Assembly: GCF_024643205.1 (NCBI RefSeq)
Contig: NZ_JAMKQJ010000001.1
Span: forward strand, 248,001 to 312,000
DNA length: 64,000 nucleotides
Source: Parapedobacter tibetensis
GTDB taxonomy: Bacteria > Bacteroidota > Bacteroidia > Sphingobacteriales > Sphingobacteriaceae
Reading direction: 5' to 3'
Each line of letters begins with the position of its first letter. Position 1 is the first letter of the stretch. The notes beneath the pieces are model-generated. The model had not been told where the DNA came from. It saw only the letters and a list, made by a program, of their open reading frames with translations, and did no database searches. The translations under genes and the position numbers were made by a program. Positions 17,784 to 27,700 of the stretch are shown piece after piece.

Positions 17784-18896
17784 ATGCCATTAAGTAACAA
17801 AAGGAACAGTCGTGACGACAAATCCAAACAATCAGGAAAATCAACCTCTAGTTTTTCCAATACAGGTGGCCGTAAATTCCGTAGCCGAAATACTCAAGAC
17901 AACGACAAAAGTCCTTCAGACAGAAAACCAAGTGATTCAGGAAGGAACCGTTCTGATTCAAACAGACCATCTAATACTGATTCGGGGAGAAACCGTTCTG
18001 ATTCAGACCGGTCATCCAACAGGGACCAAGAAAGACCGTACGGAAAGGGCGGGCAAAAGCGACCATATAGCGGCGATAAACGTCCATTCAGCAACAAATC
18101 ACCTTACGACCCTTCGAAGAAACGCCGTGAACGGACCGATTCTTCATCAAAACCATTTCAACGGGATCCCGAGGATGACGGATTGATAAGGCTTAACCGA
18201 TATATTTCCAATGCTGGCATCTGCTCAAGGCGCAAGGCCGATGAATTGATTGAAGCAGGTGTCATTACTGTAAATGGGAATGTCATCACCGAACTGGGCG
18301 TCAAAGTAGACCCCATGAAAGACGAAGTCCGGTATAACGGAGAGCGCCTGAAACGCGAAAAAATGATCTATGTGCTTTTAAATAAACCAAAAGACTATAT
18401 CACCACAACAGACGATCCCCAGGAAAGACGTACAGTGATGCATTTGGTGGCCAAGGCAACCAGAGAACGGATATATCCTGTTGGCAGGCTTGACCGCAAC
18501 ACCACCGGGCTCCTCTTGTTGACCAATGATGGCAACCTTGCCGAAAAGCTTTCGCATCCACGCAATAATATCAGCAAGATTTACAATGTAGAGCTAGATA
18601 AGAACCTCGCACAGGGCGACTTTAATAAAATCGCTTTTGGAATTGAACTCGAGGATGGACTTGTGAAACCTGATGTCATAAGCTATGTCCAAGGGGGAAG
18701 CAAACGTGAAGTCGGCATTCAGATCCATAGCGGGAAAAACCGTATCGTAAGACGTATTTTTGAGCACTTGGGTTATAACGTGATTAAATTGGATAGGGTA
18801 GTCTATGCCAACCTCACAAAAAAAGATCTTCCTCGTGGAAGATGGCGCTATCTGGAGGAAAAGGAAATTATCCAACTCAAGCATTTTATTAAATAA
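17784..18896 (+). CDS. rRNA pseudouridine synthase, RsuA/RluB family, with disordered basic N-terminus
   Basis: 370 residues. The first ~130 residues are low-complexity (R, S, D, N, K, G), with a near-duplicated GRNRSDS unit, and are probably disordered RNA-binding tail. An S4 domain follows (LNRYISNAGICSRRKADELI), then the synthase domain with the catalytic motif PVGRLDRNTTGLLLLTNDG and the C-terminal GKNRIVRRIFEHLGYNV. The family converts a specific uridine in 16S or 23S rRNA; which one is not clear. The extension is longer than in E. coli RluB but common in Bacteroidota. Confidence 0.9.
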   Translation: MPLSNKRNSRDDKSKQSGKSTSSFSNTGGRKFRSRNTQDNDKSPSDRKPSDSGRNRSDSNRPSNTDSGRNRSDSDRSSNRDQERPYGKGGQKRPYSGDKRPFSNKSPYDPSKKRRERTDSSSKPFQRDPEDDGLIRLNRYISNAGICSRRKADELIEAGVITVNGNVITELGVKVDPMKDEVRYNGERLKREKMIYVLLNKPKDYITTTDDPQERRTVMHLVAKATRERIYPVGRLDRNTTGLLLLTNDGNLAEKLSHPRNNISKIYNVELDKNLAQGDFNKIAFGIELEDGLVKPDVISYVQGGSKREVGIQIHSGKNRIVRRIFEHLGYNVIKLDRVVYANLTKKDLPRGRWRYLEEKEIIQLKHFIK

Positions 18897-18901
18897 ATAA
18901 A

Positions 18902-18933
18902 CCCTAGAGGTTTTTGAAACCTTTGAAGTTTTG
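18902..18933. repeat. Imperfect inverted repeat of the CTAGAGGTTT/AAACCTTTGAAG type
   Basis: CCCTAGAGGTTT and AAACCTTTGAAGTT form imperfect arms around a short TTG centre directly after the pseudouridine synthase stop. It looks like a degraded copy of a dispersed AACCTCAAAGGTTT-like palindrome known in Bacteroidota intergenic regions, and may act as a terminator. Confidence 0.35.
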
Positions 18934-18959
18934 TACTATTTTAGCCAAATTTTTTGATT

Positions 18960-19427
18960 ATGACCGATCCGAAAACTTTGACGGCCGTTGCCGAGTTTCA
19001 TAAAACATTTAAACATCCCATTCTGCAAACTCCAACCATACCTGATGAGAAACGCTGCCAGCTACGCGTATCGCTTATTGGCGAAGAACTTAAAGAGCTT
19101 GAAGAAGCCATTTCCGACAAAAATATAACGGAAGTGGCTGACGCACTTTGCGACATACAGTACGTACTTTCTGGCGCCGTGCTGGAATTTGGATTGGCGG
19201 ATAAGTTCAGCCAGTTATTTGATGAGGTGCAACGCTCCAATATGAGCAAAGCTTGCAATACCGTGCAGGAAGCTGAAGACACAGTAGCCCATTATCAGCA
19301 AAAAGGTGTGGAATGCTTTTATGAAGAAGCCGACGGACACTACCTCGTGTATCGTGCAGCAGACCGGAAAACACTCAAATCTGTGCACTATTCACCAGCA
19401 GACCTGAAAGGGATTTTAGAAGATTAA
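18960..19427 (+). CDS. MazG-like nucleoside triphosphate pyrophosphohydrolase
   Basis: 155 residues. The all-alpha MazG/PRA-PH metal-binding pattern is visible: RVSLIGEELKELEEAI (ExxE-type helix) and EVADALCDIQYVLSG (ExxD helix). Such enzymes hydrolyse (d)NTPs or nucleotide derivatives to monophosphate and pyrophosphate. The C-terminal ~50 residues (CFYEEADGHYLVYRAADRKTLKSVHYSPADL) are an extra beta-type region seen in the phage-type and Bacteroidota relatives. The ATG at 18960 is chosen; a TTG two codons earlier is possible. Confidence 0.82.
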   Translation: MTDPKTLTAVAEFHKTFKHPILQTPTIPDEKRCQLRVSLIGEELKELEEAISDKNITEVADALCDIQYVLSGAVLEFGLADKFSQLFDEVQRSNMSKACNTVQEAEDTVAHYQQKGVECFYEEADGHYLVYRAADRKTLKSVHYSPADLKGILED

Positions 19428-19440
19428 TCACGATTGAATC

Positions 19441-20388
19441 CTACGCTTGGTACTTGCTCCCTTGGTAGGCTCCCCTTCTCTCCAATTCCTTATCGATATA
19501 GGTCTGGATAGCTGATTTCCCCTTGCCCCAGATAGGCGCTATTAGCAATTCCTGATCGGCTAGTCCAAACAACCGTTGGATGACGATGTCGGGTCTAAGC
19601 AAGGGTATAAATTCGCATAAGAAATCCGTATATTCCTCCAAGCTAAACACATGGAAAGGTTGCCGCTTATATTGGACACCCATAATGGATCCCTCAACGA
19701 TATGAAGGTGGTGCAACTTCACAAATTTGATTTGTGGGAATCGATTGATTTCATCCGCATAGCGTAACATCATCTCCTTCGTTTCCCAAGGGAAACCAAA
19801 GATGGTGTGTACACAAATATCCAATGGGCTATCGCTCACCAGGCTTAGGGCTGCCCCCAGCTCCTCATGCGAGCAGCCTCTGTTTATCCGGCTAAGCGTA
19901 TCGTTGTAAATGGATTCCATACCCATCTCCAAATCCACATCATAACGATCGGTATAGCTTTCAAGCAAAGCCACCTTTTCAGAATCGATACAATCGGGCC
20001 TAGTGCCCACCGATAATCCAACCACATTTTCCGGCGCTACATTCAACGCCTCATCATACATGGCCTTCAGGTAGTGGGTAGGGGCGTATGTATTGGTATT
20101 GGGCTGAAAATAAATCACGAATTTTTCGGCACCATAACCATTGATTGCGCGCTGGATACCCTCTTCCACCTGTTCGCGGATGGTGGGTAGTTTACGGGCT
20201 GAATCAGGCGTGAATGAATCTACATTGCAATAGGAACATCCACCATACCCCTTACTCCCATCGCGGTTTGGGCAGGTAAAATTGCCATCTACAATGATCT
20301 TGAATACGCGCTTACCTTCATGTTTAGCACGCAAATAAGCGCCGTAATGATTGTAAGGCTTTTGTCCGATATCCAATAAGGTGCCCAT
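19441..20388 (-). CDS. TIGR01212-family radical SAM protein (YhcC-like)
   Basis: 315 residues. The N-terminal radical SAM cluster signature is the variant CPNRDGSKGYGGCSYC (Cx12Cx2C counting from the first C) diagnostic of the TIGR01212/YhcC family. Also seen are VIYFQPNTNTYAP, VGLSVGTRPDCID and MGMESIYNDTLSRINRGCSHEE. The molecular function of this widespread family is unknown; it is related to Elp3-like enzymes. The start codon lies only eight bases after a perfect -7 box, so the mRNA has almost no leader. Confidence 0.92.
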   Translation of the reverse strand: MGTLLDIGQKPYNHYGAYLRAKHEGKRVFKIIVDGNFTCPNRDGSKGYGGCSYCNVDSFTPDSARKLPTIREQVEEGIQRAINGYGAEKFVIYFQPNTNTYAPTHYLKAMYDEALNVAPENVVGLSVGTRPDCIDSEKVALLESYTDRYDVDLEMGMESIYNDTLSRINRGCSHEELGAALSLVSDSPLDICVHTIFGFPWETKEMMLRYADEINRFPQIKFVKLHHLHIVEGSIMGVQYKRQPFHVFSLEEYTDFLCEFIPLLRPDIVIQRLFGLADQELLIAPIWGKGKSAIQTYIDKELERRGAYQGSKYQA

Positions 20389-20396
20389 AATAGGTG

Positions 20397-20404
20397 CAAA
20401 GATA
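20397..20404 (-). promoter_or_regulatory. Bacteroidota -7 box (TATCTTTG) for the radical SAM gene, downstream of the rpoC terminator
   Basis: Exact TAnnTTTG match with only eight bases between box and ATG. The rpoBC terminator T-tract (20409-20415) occupies the spacer, and its hairpin occupies the -33 region. Confidence 0.6.
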
Positions 20405-20408
20405 CAAC

Positions 20409-20442
20409 AAAAAAACCCGTCAGGCGTTATACCTGACGGGTT
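20409..20442 (-). terminator. Intrinsic terminator of the rpoB-rpoC operon
   Basis: On the minus strand AACCCGTCAGG and CCTGACGGGTT pair perfectly (11 bp) around a 7-base loop, followed by a run of T. It lies 24 bases after the rpoC stop. Confidence 0.93.
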
Positions 20443-20465
20443 TAATCCTAATGACTGACAGCCAA

Positions 20466-23400
20466 CTAATCTTCTTCTTTGGAAGCCAATAGTTGGTCGT
20501 ATTCTTCCTGGGAGCCAACAATGATACGTTCGTAAGTGCGCAATCCCGTGCCAGATGGTATCAAGTGGCCTACGATTACGTTCTCTTTCAAACCTAACAA
20601 GTTATCACGCTTCCCAGCTATAGCGGCTTCGTTCAACACCTTGGTCGTTTCCTGGAAGGATGCAGCAGAGATGAACGATTTGGTACCTAAGGAAGCACGA
20701 GTGATCCCTTGGAGCAATGGGCTGGACGTAGCCGGTATGGCATCCCGAACTTCCACCAACTTCAAGTCGCGGCGTTTCAAGCTGGAATTCACATCCCTTA
20801 ATTTACGCAGCGACACAATCTGTCCGGGTTTCAACTCGTTGGAATCTCCGGCCTCCACCACGACCTTCTTGTCGTAGATGGCGTCGTTTTCGATCACAAA
20901 GTCCCACCTATTCACTGCTTCTTTCTCCAAGAAACGGGTATCTCCCGGATCTTCGATTTCTACCTTCTGCATCATTTGGTGCACGATGGTTTCAAAGTGC
21001 TTATCATTGATTTTCACCCCTTGCAAACGGTAAACCTCCTGAATACCGTTGACCAAGTATTCCTGCACTGCCGATGGGCCTTTAATAGCCAGGATATCGG
21101 CAGGTGAAATGGAGCCATCAGACAATGGCATACCGGCTTTGACGAAGTCATTGTCTTGGACAAGGATGTGTTTGGACAGCGGCACCAAGTATTTCTTGAT
21201 CTGTCCATCGCGCGATTCAATCGAGATTTCCCGATTACCGCGTTTCACACCGCCTAAGGTTACCACACCGTCTATTTCGGTCACCACCGCTGGGTTGGAT
21301 GGATTACGGGCTTCGAACAACTCAGTCACCCGAGGCAAGCCACCCGTTATATCGCGGGTTTTACCGGTAGAACGTGGTATTTTGGCAAGGATTACACCCT
21401 CTTTCACCTCAACCCCGTCGTTAACGGAAACGTGTGCCCCTACTGGAATGTTGTAGGTACGGATAACCGCCCCTTTCTTATCAAGTATCTTGATAGCTGG
21501 GTTTTTCGTTTTATCACGTGTATCGATAATTACCTTTTCACGGTGCCCGGTTTGTTCATCGGATTCTTCACGGAAAGTTACACCTTCAATGATGGCTTCA
21601 AACTCTACCTTACCTGCAAATTCAGAAATGATGACAGCATTGTAAGGATCCCAAGAACAAATACGTTGTCCTTTTGTAACCTTATCTCCAGCTTTGACGT
21701 AGAGGAATGATCCGTAAGGGATGTTGGTGGTCATCACCACTTTGTTGGATTCTGTATCGACAATCCGGAACTCGCCCGAACGGCCAATAACCACTTCATC
21801 CGGTCCTTCCTCTCCTACATGGGGTACCGAGCGGATATTCTCCAGTTCAATAATACCATCAAATTTGGCTAGAATTTGAGATTCAGCAGCAATATTCGAT
21901 GCCGTACCACCCACGTGGAATGTACGTAGTGTAAGCTGCGTTCCCGGCTCACCGATGGACTGAGCGGCAATAACACCTACGGCCTCGCCGGCCTGTACAC
22001 GCTTGCCCGTGGCCAAGTTGCGCCCGTAGCAAAGGGCGCAGACACCACGCCTGCTCTCACAGGTCAATACCGATCGGATTTCCAAACCTTCCACCGGAGA
22101 ATTTTCAATCTTCGATGCAATTACCTCATCGATATCCTGATCAGCGTTTACCAATAGCTCACCGGATATTGGGTCATATACATCGTGCAGGGATACCCTA
22201 CCCAATATACGATCATATAGTGGCTCAATGACATCTTCATTATCCTTCAATGCCGTGGTATATACACCTCTCAATCCACCGCAGTCCTCATCCACCACAA
22301 TCATATCTTGGGCCACGTCATGCAGACGTCTTGTGAGGTAACCCGCGTCGGCCGTTTTCAAGGCCGTATCCGCAAGTCCCTTACGTGCACCGTGTGTAGA
22401 AATAAAGTATTCCAATACAGACAGTCCTTCCTTGAAGTTCGAAAGGATAGGGTTTTCGATGATTTCACCTCCTGAAGAACCCGATTTCTGTGGTTTGGCC
22501 ATCAATCCACGCATGCCGCAAAGCTGGCGAATCTGCTCCTTTGAGCCCCGTGCCCCAGAATCGAGCATCATGTACACAGAATTGAAACCTTGGTTGTCGG
22601 TAGACAGGATTTCCATCACATTTGCCGTCAACCTATTGTTGATACGTGTCCAGATATCGATGATTTGGTTGTAGCGCTCGTTGTTGGTAATGAAGCCCAT
22701 ATTATAGTTGTTCTTCACTTCTTCCACCTCCTTGGTGGCCAATTCGATCAAATCTATTTTGGCATCCGGGATATTCAAATCCTGCAGGTTGAAAGACAAT
22801 CCTCCTCTAAACGCCATCAGGAAGCCTAATTCCTTAATATCGTCAAGGAACTTGGCTCCTTGCGCCATTCCGGATATTTTCACCACCAGGCCAATGGTAT
22901 CCCGCAAAGATTTCTTGGTCAATAACTCATTGACGTATCCGATTTCCTCGGGAACCACTTGGTTGAACAATACGCGTCCCACCGTCGTTTCGATGATGCG
23001 TTCCTCGAACTTACCTTCCTTGTCTTTTACGGTAGCTCTCACGTTGATAAAAGCATGAAGGTCTATGCGTTTCTCATTATAGGCAATGATCACTTCTTCG
23101 GCAGAGTAGAATGTCATGTCTTCTCCTTTCATCACTCGATTCTCATCCGTCTTGCGACCTTTGGTCATGTAATAAAGACCCAATACCATGTCTTGCGAAG
23201 GTACGGTAATAGGCGTACCATTTGCAGGGTTAAGGATATTGTGCGATGCAAGCATAAGGATTTGGGCTTCCAATATGGCTGCATTACCCAAAGGAAGATG
23301 CACGGCCATTTGGTCACCGTCAAAGTCAGCGTTGAAAGCCGTACACACCAGCGGATGTAGTTGAATGGCTTTACCTTCCACCAATATCGGTTGGAAAGCC

Positions 23401-24746
23401 TGAATACCCAAGCGGTGTAATGTAGGCGCACGATTGAGCAGTACGGGGTGTCCTTTCAAAACATTTTCGAGAATATCCCATACTACAGGATCCTTGCGGT
23501 CCACGATTTTTTTCGCAGACTTCACGGTTTTCACGATCCCCCGTTCAATCATCTTGCGGATAATAAACGGCTTATATAATTCAGCGGCCATATCTTTCGG
23601 TAAGCCACATTCATGCATTTTCAGGTTTGGTCCAACCACGATGACCGAACGCGCGGAATAATCCACACGTTTACCCAGCAAGTTTTGGCGGAAACGACCT
23701 TGCTTGCCTTTCAGAATATCCGAAAGTGATTTCAACGCACGATTACCTTCCGTCTTCACGGCGTTCACCTTGCGCGAGTTGTCAAACAAAGAATCTACAG
23801 CTTCCTGCAACATTCGTTTTTCATTCCGCAGAATTACTTCCGGCGCCTTAATTTCCATCAGGCGTTTCAAGCGGTTATTACGGATAATCACACGGCGGTA
23901 CAAATCATTCAAATCCGAAGTAGCAAAACGTCCCCCTTCCAAAGGCACCAACGGGCGCAGTTCGGGTGGGATGATGGGCACAATCTTTACAATCATCCAT
24001 TCAGGCCGGTTTTCTATCCGGTCTCTGGAACCGCGGAATGCTTCAACAACCTGTAGGCGCTTCAACGCTTCATTTTTACGTTGCTGCGACGTTTCATTGG
24101 CTGCCTGGTGGCGCAAATTGTAGGAGAGTTGGTCCAAATCAAGCCTTCTCAACAGCTCCTCCAATGCTTCGGCGCCCATTTTGGCGATGAATTTTTGTGG
24201 ATCTGTGTCGTCAAGGAATTGATTTTCCTTCGGCAATGTATCTAAAATATCAAGGTATTCTTCCTCGGTAAGGAAATCCATATACTGGATACCATCCTCT
24301 TCCTTCACACCTGCCTGGATCACTGCATAACGCTCATAGTAGATGATCATATCGAGTTTTTTGGTGGGCAAGCCCAACAAATAACCAATTTTATTCGGCA
24401 ACGAACGGAAGTACCAGATATGCGCTACGGGTACCACCAAACTGATGTGTCCCATGCGTTCACGGCGTACCTTCTTTTCGGTTACCTCCACCCCACAGCG
24501 GTCACAGACGATACCTTTATAACGGATACGCTTGTATTTACCACAGTGGCATTCGTAATCCTTTACCGGACCAAAGATACGTTCGCAAAACAAACCATCG
24601 CGCTCGGGCTTATACGTCCGGTAATTGATGGTTTCAGGTTTCACTACTTCACCACTCGAACGCTCCAAAATCGTTTCTGGAGACGCCAAACTAATGGTAA
24701 TGGAAGTGAAGTTGCTCTTTATTTTATTATCTTTCTTGTAAGACAT
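20466..24746 (-). CDS. rpoC: DNA-directed RNA polymerase subunit beta'
   Basis: 1426 residues, normal for Bacteroidota. The N-terminal zinc site CHCGKYKRIRYKGIVCDRCG, the rudder/lid region, the active-site motif NADFDGDQMAVH (near residue 475) that holds the catalytic magnesium, and the bridge-helix/trigger-loop region GVIAAQSIGEPGTQLTLRTFHVGG are all present. A second zinc cluster follows (CESRRGVCALCYG). It follows rpoB at 30 bases and ends at the terminator at 20409-20442. Confidence 0.99.
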   Translation of the reverse strand: MSYKKDNKIKSNFTSITISLASPETILERSSGEVVKPETINYRTYKPERDGLFCERIFGPVKDYECHCGKYKRIRYKGIVCDRCGVEVTEKKVRRERMGHISLVVPVAHIWYFRSLPNKIGYLLGLPTKKLDMIIYYERYAVIQAGVKEEDGIQYMDFLTEEEYLDILDTLPKENQFLDDTDPQKFIAKMGAEALEELLRRLDLDQLSYNLRHQAANETSQQRKNEALKRLQVVEAFRGSRDRIENRPEWMIVKIVPIIPPELRPLVPLEGGRFATSDLNDLYRRVIIRNNRLKRLMEIKAPEVILRNEKRMLQEAVDSLFDNSRKVNAVKTEGNRALKSLSDILKGKQGRFRQNLLGKRVDYSARSVIVVGPNLKMHECGLPKDMAAELYKPFIIRKMIERGIVKTVKSAKKIVDRKDPVVWDILENVLKGHPVLLNRAPTLHRLGIQAFQPILVEGKAIQLHPLVCTAFNADFDGDQMAVHLPLGNAAILEAQILMLASHNILNPANGTPITVPSQDMVLGLYYMTKGRKTDENRVMKGEDMTFYSAEEVIIAYNEKRIDLHAFINVRATVKDKEGKFEERIIETTVGRVLFNQVVPEEIGYVNELLTKKSLRDTIGLVVKISGMAQGAKFLDDIKELGFLMAFRGGLSFNLQDLNIPDAKIDLIELATKEVEEVKNNYNMGFITNNERYNQIIDIWTRINNRLTANVMEILSTDNQGFNSVYMMLDSGARGSKEQIRQLCGMRGLMAKPQKSGSSGGEIIENPILSNFKEGLSVLEYFISTHGARKGLADTALKTADAGYLTRRLHDVAQDMIVVDEDCGGLRGVYTTALKDNEDVIEPLYDRILGRVSLHDVYDPISGELLVNADQDIDEVIASKIENSPVEGLEIRSVLTCESRRGVCALCYGRNLATGKRVQAGEAVGVIAAQSIGEPGTQLTLRTFHVGGTASNIAAESQILAKFDGIIELENIRSVPHVGEEGPDEVVIGRSGEFRIVDTESNKVVMTTNIPYGSFLYVKAGDKVTKGQRICSWDPYNAVIISEFAGKVEFEAIIEGVTFREESDEQTGHREKVIIDTRDKTKNPAIKILDKKGAVIRTYNIPVGAHVSVNDGVEVKEGVILAKIPRSTGKTRDITGGLPRVTELFEARNPSNPAVVTEIDGVVTLGGVKRGNREISIESRDGQIKKYLVPLSKHILVQDNDFVKAGMPLSDGSISPADILAIKGPSAVQEYLVNGIQEVYRLQGVKINDKHFETIVHQMMQKVEIEDPGDTRFLEKEAVNRWDFVIENDAIYDKKVVVEAGDSNELKPGQIVSLRKLRDVNSSLKRRDLKLVEVRDAIPATSSPLLQGITRASLGTKSFISAASFQETTKVLNEAAIAGKRDNLLGLKENVIVGHLIPSGTGLRTYERIIVGSQEEYDQLLASKEED

Positions 24747-24776
24747 ACTTTTCTTAAATTAAAGCTCAAAGCTTGA

Positions 24777-27700
24777 TTAATCCAACGTGATATCCAACCC
24801 TAATCCACGCAACTCATGTACCAATACATTGAATGATTCAGGTACAGACGGTGTCGGCAAGTTATTACCTTTGACGATGGATTCATATGTTTTGGCTCTA
24901 CCCACCACGTCGTCAGACTTGACCGTGAGGATTTCCTGAAGGATGTTCGACGCACCGAAAGCTTCCAATGCCCAAACCTCCATCTCACCAAAACGCTGTC
25001 CACCGAACTGTGCCTTACCGCCAAGGGGTTGCTGGGTAATGAGTGAATAGGGACCAATGGAACGCGCATGCATCTTATCATCCACCATGTGTCCGAGTTT
25101 CAGCATGTAGATCACACCCACCGTTGTTGGTTGGTCGAAACGCTCACCCGTCAACCCGTTATACAGGTACGTACGTCCAGAAGCAGGAAGTTCGGCTTTT
25201 TCAACCCATCCTTCCACCTCCTCAGTGGATGCACCGTCAAAAATTGGCGTCGCAAACTTGACACCCAATTTCTGCCCAGCCCAACCCAGCACGGTCTCGT
25301 AGATCTGCCCAAGGTTCATCCGCGAAGGTACGCCCAATGGGTTCAACACAATATCTACCGGTGTACCATCCTCAAGGAAAGGCATATCTTCGTCACGTAC
25401 AATACGTGCTACAATACCTTTATTCCCGTGACGGCCGGCCATTTTGTCTCCTACTTTGAGTTTTCGCTTCTTGGCAATAAACACCTTGGCCATTTGTACG
25501 ATGCCTGAAGGTAGTTCGTCTCCTACGCTGATGGCAAATTTATCCCGTTTGTATGCGCCAAGTTCTTCGTTCAACTTGATGTTGTAGAAATGGAGCGTTT
25601 GTTTAATCAATTCATTTTTGTCCTCGTCGGTGGTCCATCCAGCAGGATTGATATTCACGTAATCCAGATCCATAAGGATTTTCTGGGTGAATTTGGCTCC
25701 CTTAGCCAGCAGAAGCTCCTTGTACACGTTGTACACACCTTGTGAGGTTTTACCATTGACAATGACAAACAATTTGTCCACCAATCTATCTTTCAATGCC
25801 TTCAAGGCTTTTACGTGTTGAGTATCCAGCTGATCGAGTGCTTTTTTCTCTTCTTCCTTGCCTACTTTTTTGGCCCGCGAGAACAATTTGGTATCGATGA
25901 CTACCCCATGGATAGATGGCGGGGTCTTCAAGGAAGCATCCTTTACATCCCCTGCCTTATCACCAAAGATGGCACGCAGCAACTTCTCCTCAGGAGAAGG
26001 ATCAGACTCACCTTTAGGCGTAATCTTACCGATCAGGATGTCTCCTTCACGTACTTCTGCACCAATACGGATGATACCGTTTTCATCCAAGTCTTTCGTT
26101 GCTTCTTCGGATACGTTAGGGATATCGGCAGTTAGCTCCTCTTCCCCACGTTTAGTATCACGCACCTCCAGCTCAAATTCCTCGATGTGCAACGAAGTGA
26201 AGATATCTTGGCTCACCACACGTTCCGAAATCACAATCGCATCCTCGAAATTGAACCCTTGCCAAGGCATGAAAGCCACTTTAAGGTTACGTCCAAGTGC
26301 CAATTCCCCGTTTTGGGTAGCATAGCCCTCGCACAATACCTGGCCCTTTTCTACCTTTTGCCCAGTTTTCACGATGGGTTTAAGGTTGATACAGGTGCTT
26401 TGGTTCGTCTTCGCGAATTTGATGAGCCTATAGGTTCTTACATCGTTATCAAACGACACGAGTCTTTCATCCTCATTACGTTCGTAACGGATTTTGATTT
26501 CCTCTGCATCTACATATTCCACCACTCCATTAGCCTCCGCATTGATCAATGTACGCGAATCACGTGCCACACGTCCTTCCAAACCTGTGCCAACCACAGG
26601 GGCCTCAGGCCGCAATAGGGGCACCGCCTGGCGCTGCATGTTTGATCCCATGAGGGCACGGTTTGCATCGTCATGCTCGAGGAAAGGAATCAGCGAGGCT
26701 GCGATGGAAGTAATCTGGTTAGGTGCTATGTCCATCAAATCCAATTTCTCAGGTTCGATAACAGGGAAATCCCCTTCATACCTCGCTTTTACTTTCGGCG
26801 TAATGAAATTACCTTTATCATCGTACTCGGCGTTGGCTTGGGCAATGGTTTTGCCGTCTTCATCCTCAGCTGAGAGGTAAATCACAGGCTCTTCAACGAC
26901 TACCCTTCCTTTGTCAACCTTACGGTAAGGGGTCTCGATAAACCCTAAGTTATTGATTTTCGCATGTACACAAAGTGATGAAATCAATCCGATATTGGGT
27001 CCTTCCGGTGTTTCGATCGTACAAAGCCGACCATAATGCGTATAGTGCACGTCACGAACCTCGAAACCTGCACGTTCACGTGATAAACCACCGGGTCCCA
27101 ATGCTGAAAGGCGACGCTTGTGCGTAATCTCCGCCAATGGGTTGGTTTGATCCATGAATTGCGACAGCTGATTCGTTCCGAAGAACGAATTGATCACGGA
27201 CGACAAGGTCCGTGCATTAATCAGGTCGGTAGGCGTAAACACCTCGTTATCGCGGATGTTCATCCGTTCACGGATGGTACGTGCCATACGAGATAATCCC
27301 ACACCAAATTGCGAGTACAATTGCTCACCCACCGTACGTACACGACGGTTGGACAGGTGGTCGATATCATCGACCTCAGCCTTGGAGTTGATCAAATTAA
27401 TCAGGTACTTCACGATGGCGATGATATCCTCACGGGTCAATACCTTAGTCTCATCAGGCGTACCCAATTGCAATTTACGGTTGATCCGATACCTACCCAC
27501 ATCTCCGAGATCGTATCGTTTGTCCGAGAAGAACAACCGCTCTATAATACCACGGGCAGTTTCCTCATCAGGTGGTTCTGCATTACGCAATTGCCTGTAG
27601 ATATGTTCCACAGCTTCCTTCTCCGAGTTGGAGGTATCTTTTTGCAAGGTATTGTAGATGATGGAGTAATCGGCATTGTTAGACGCATCTTCCTTGGTCA

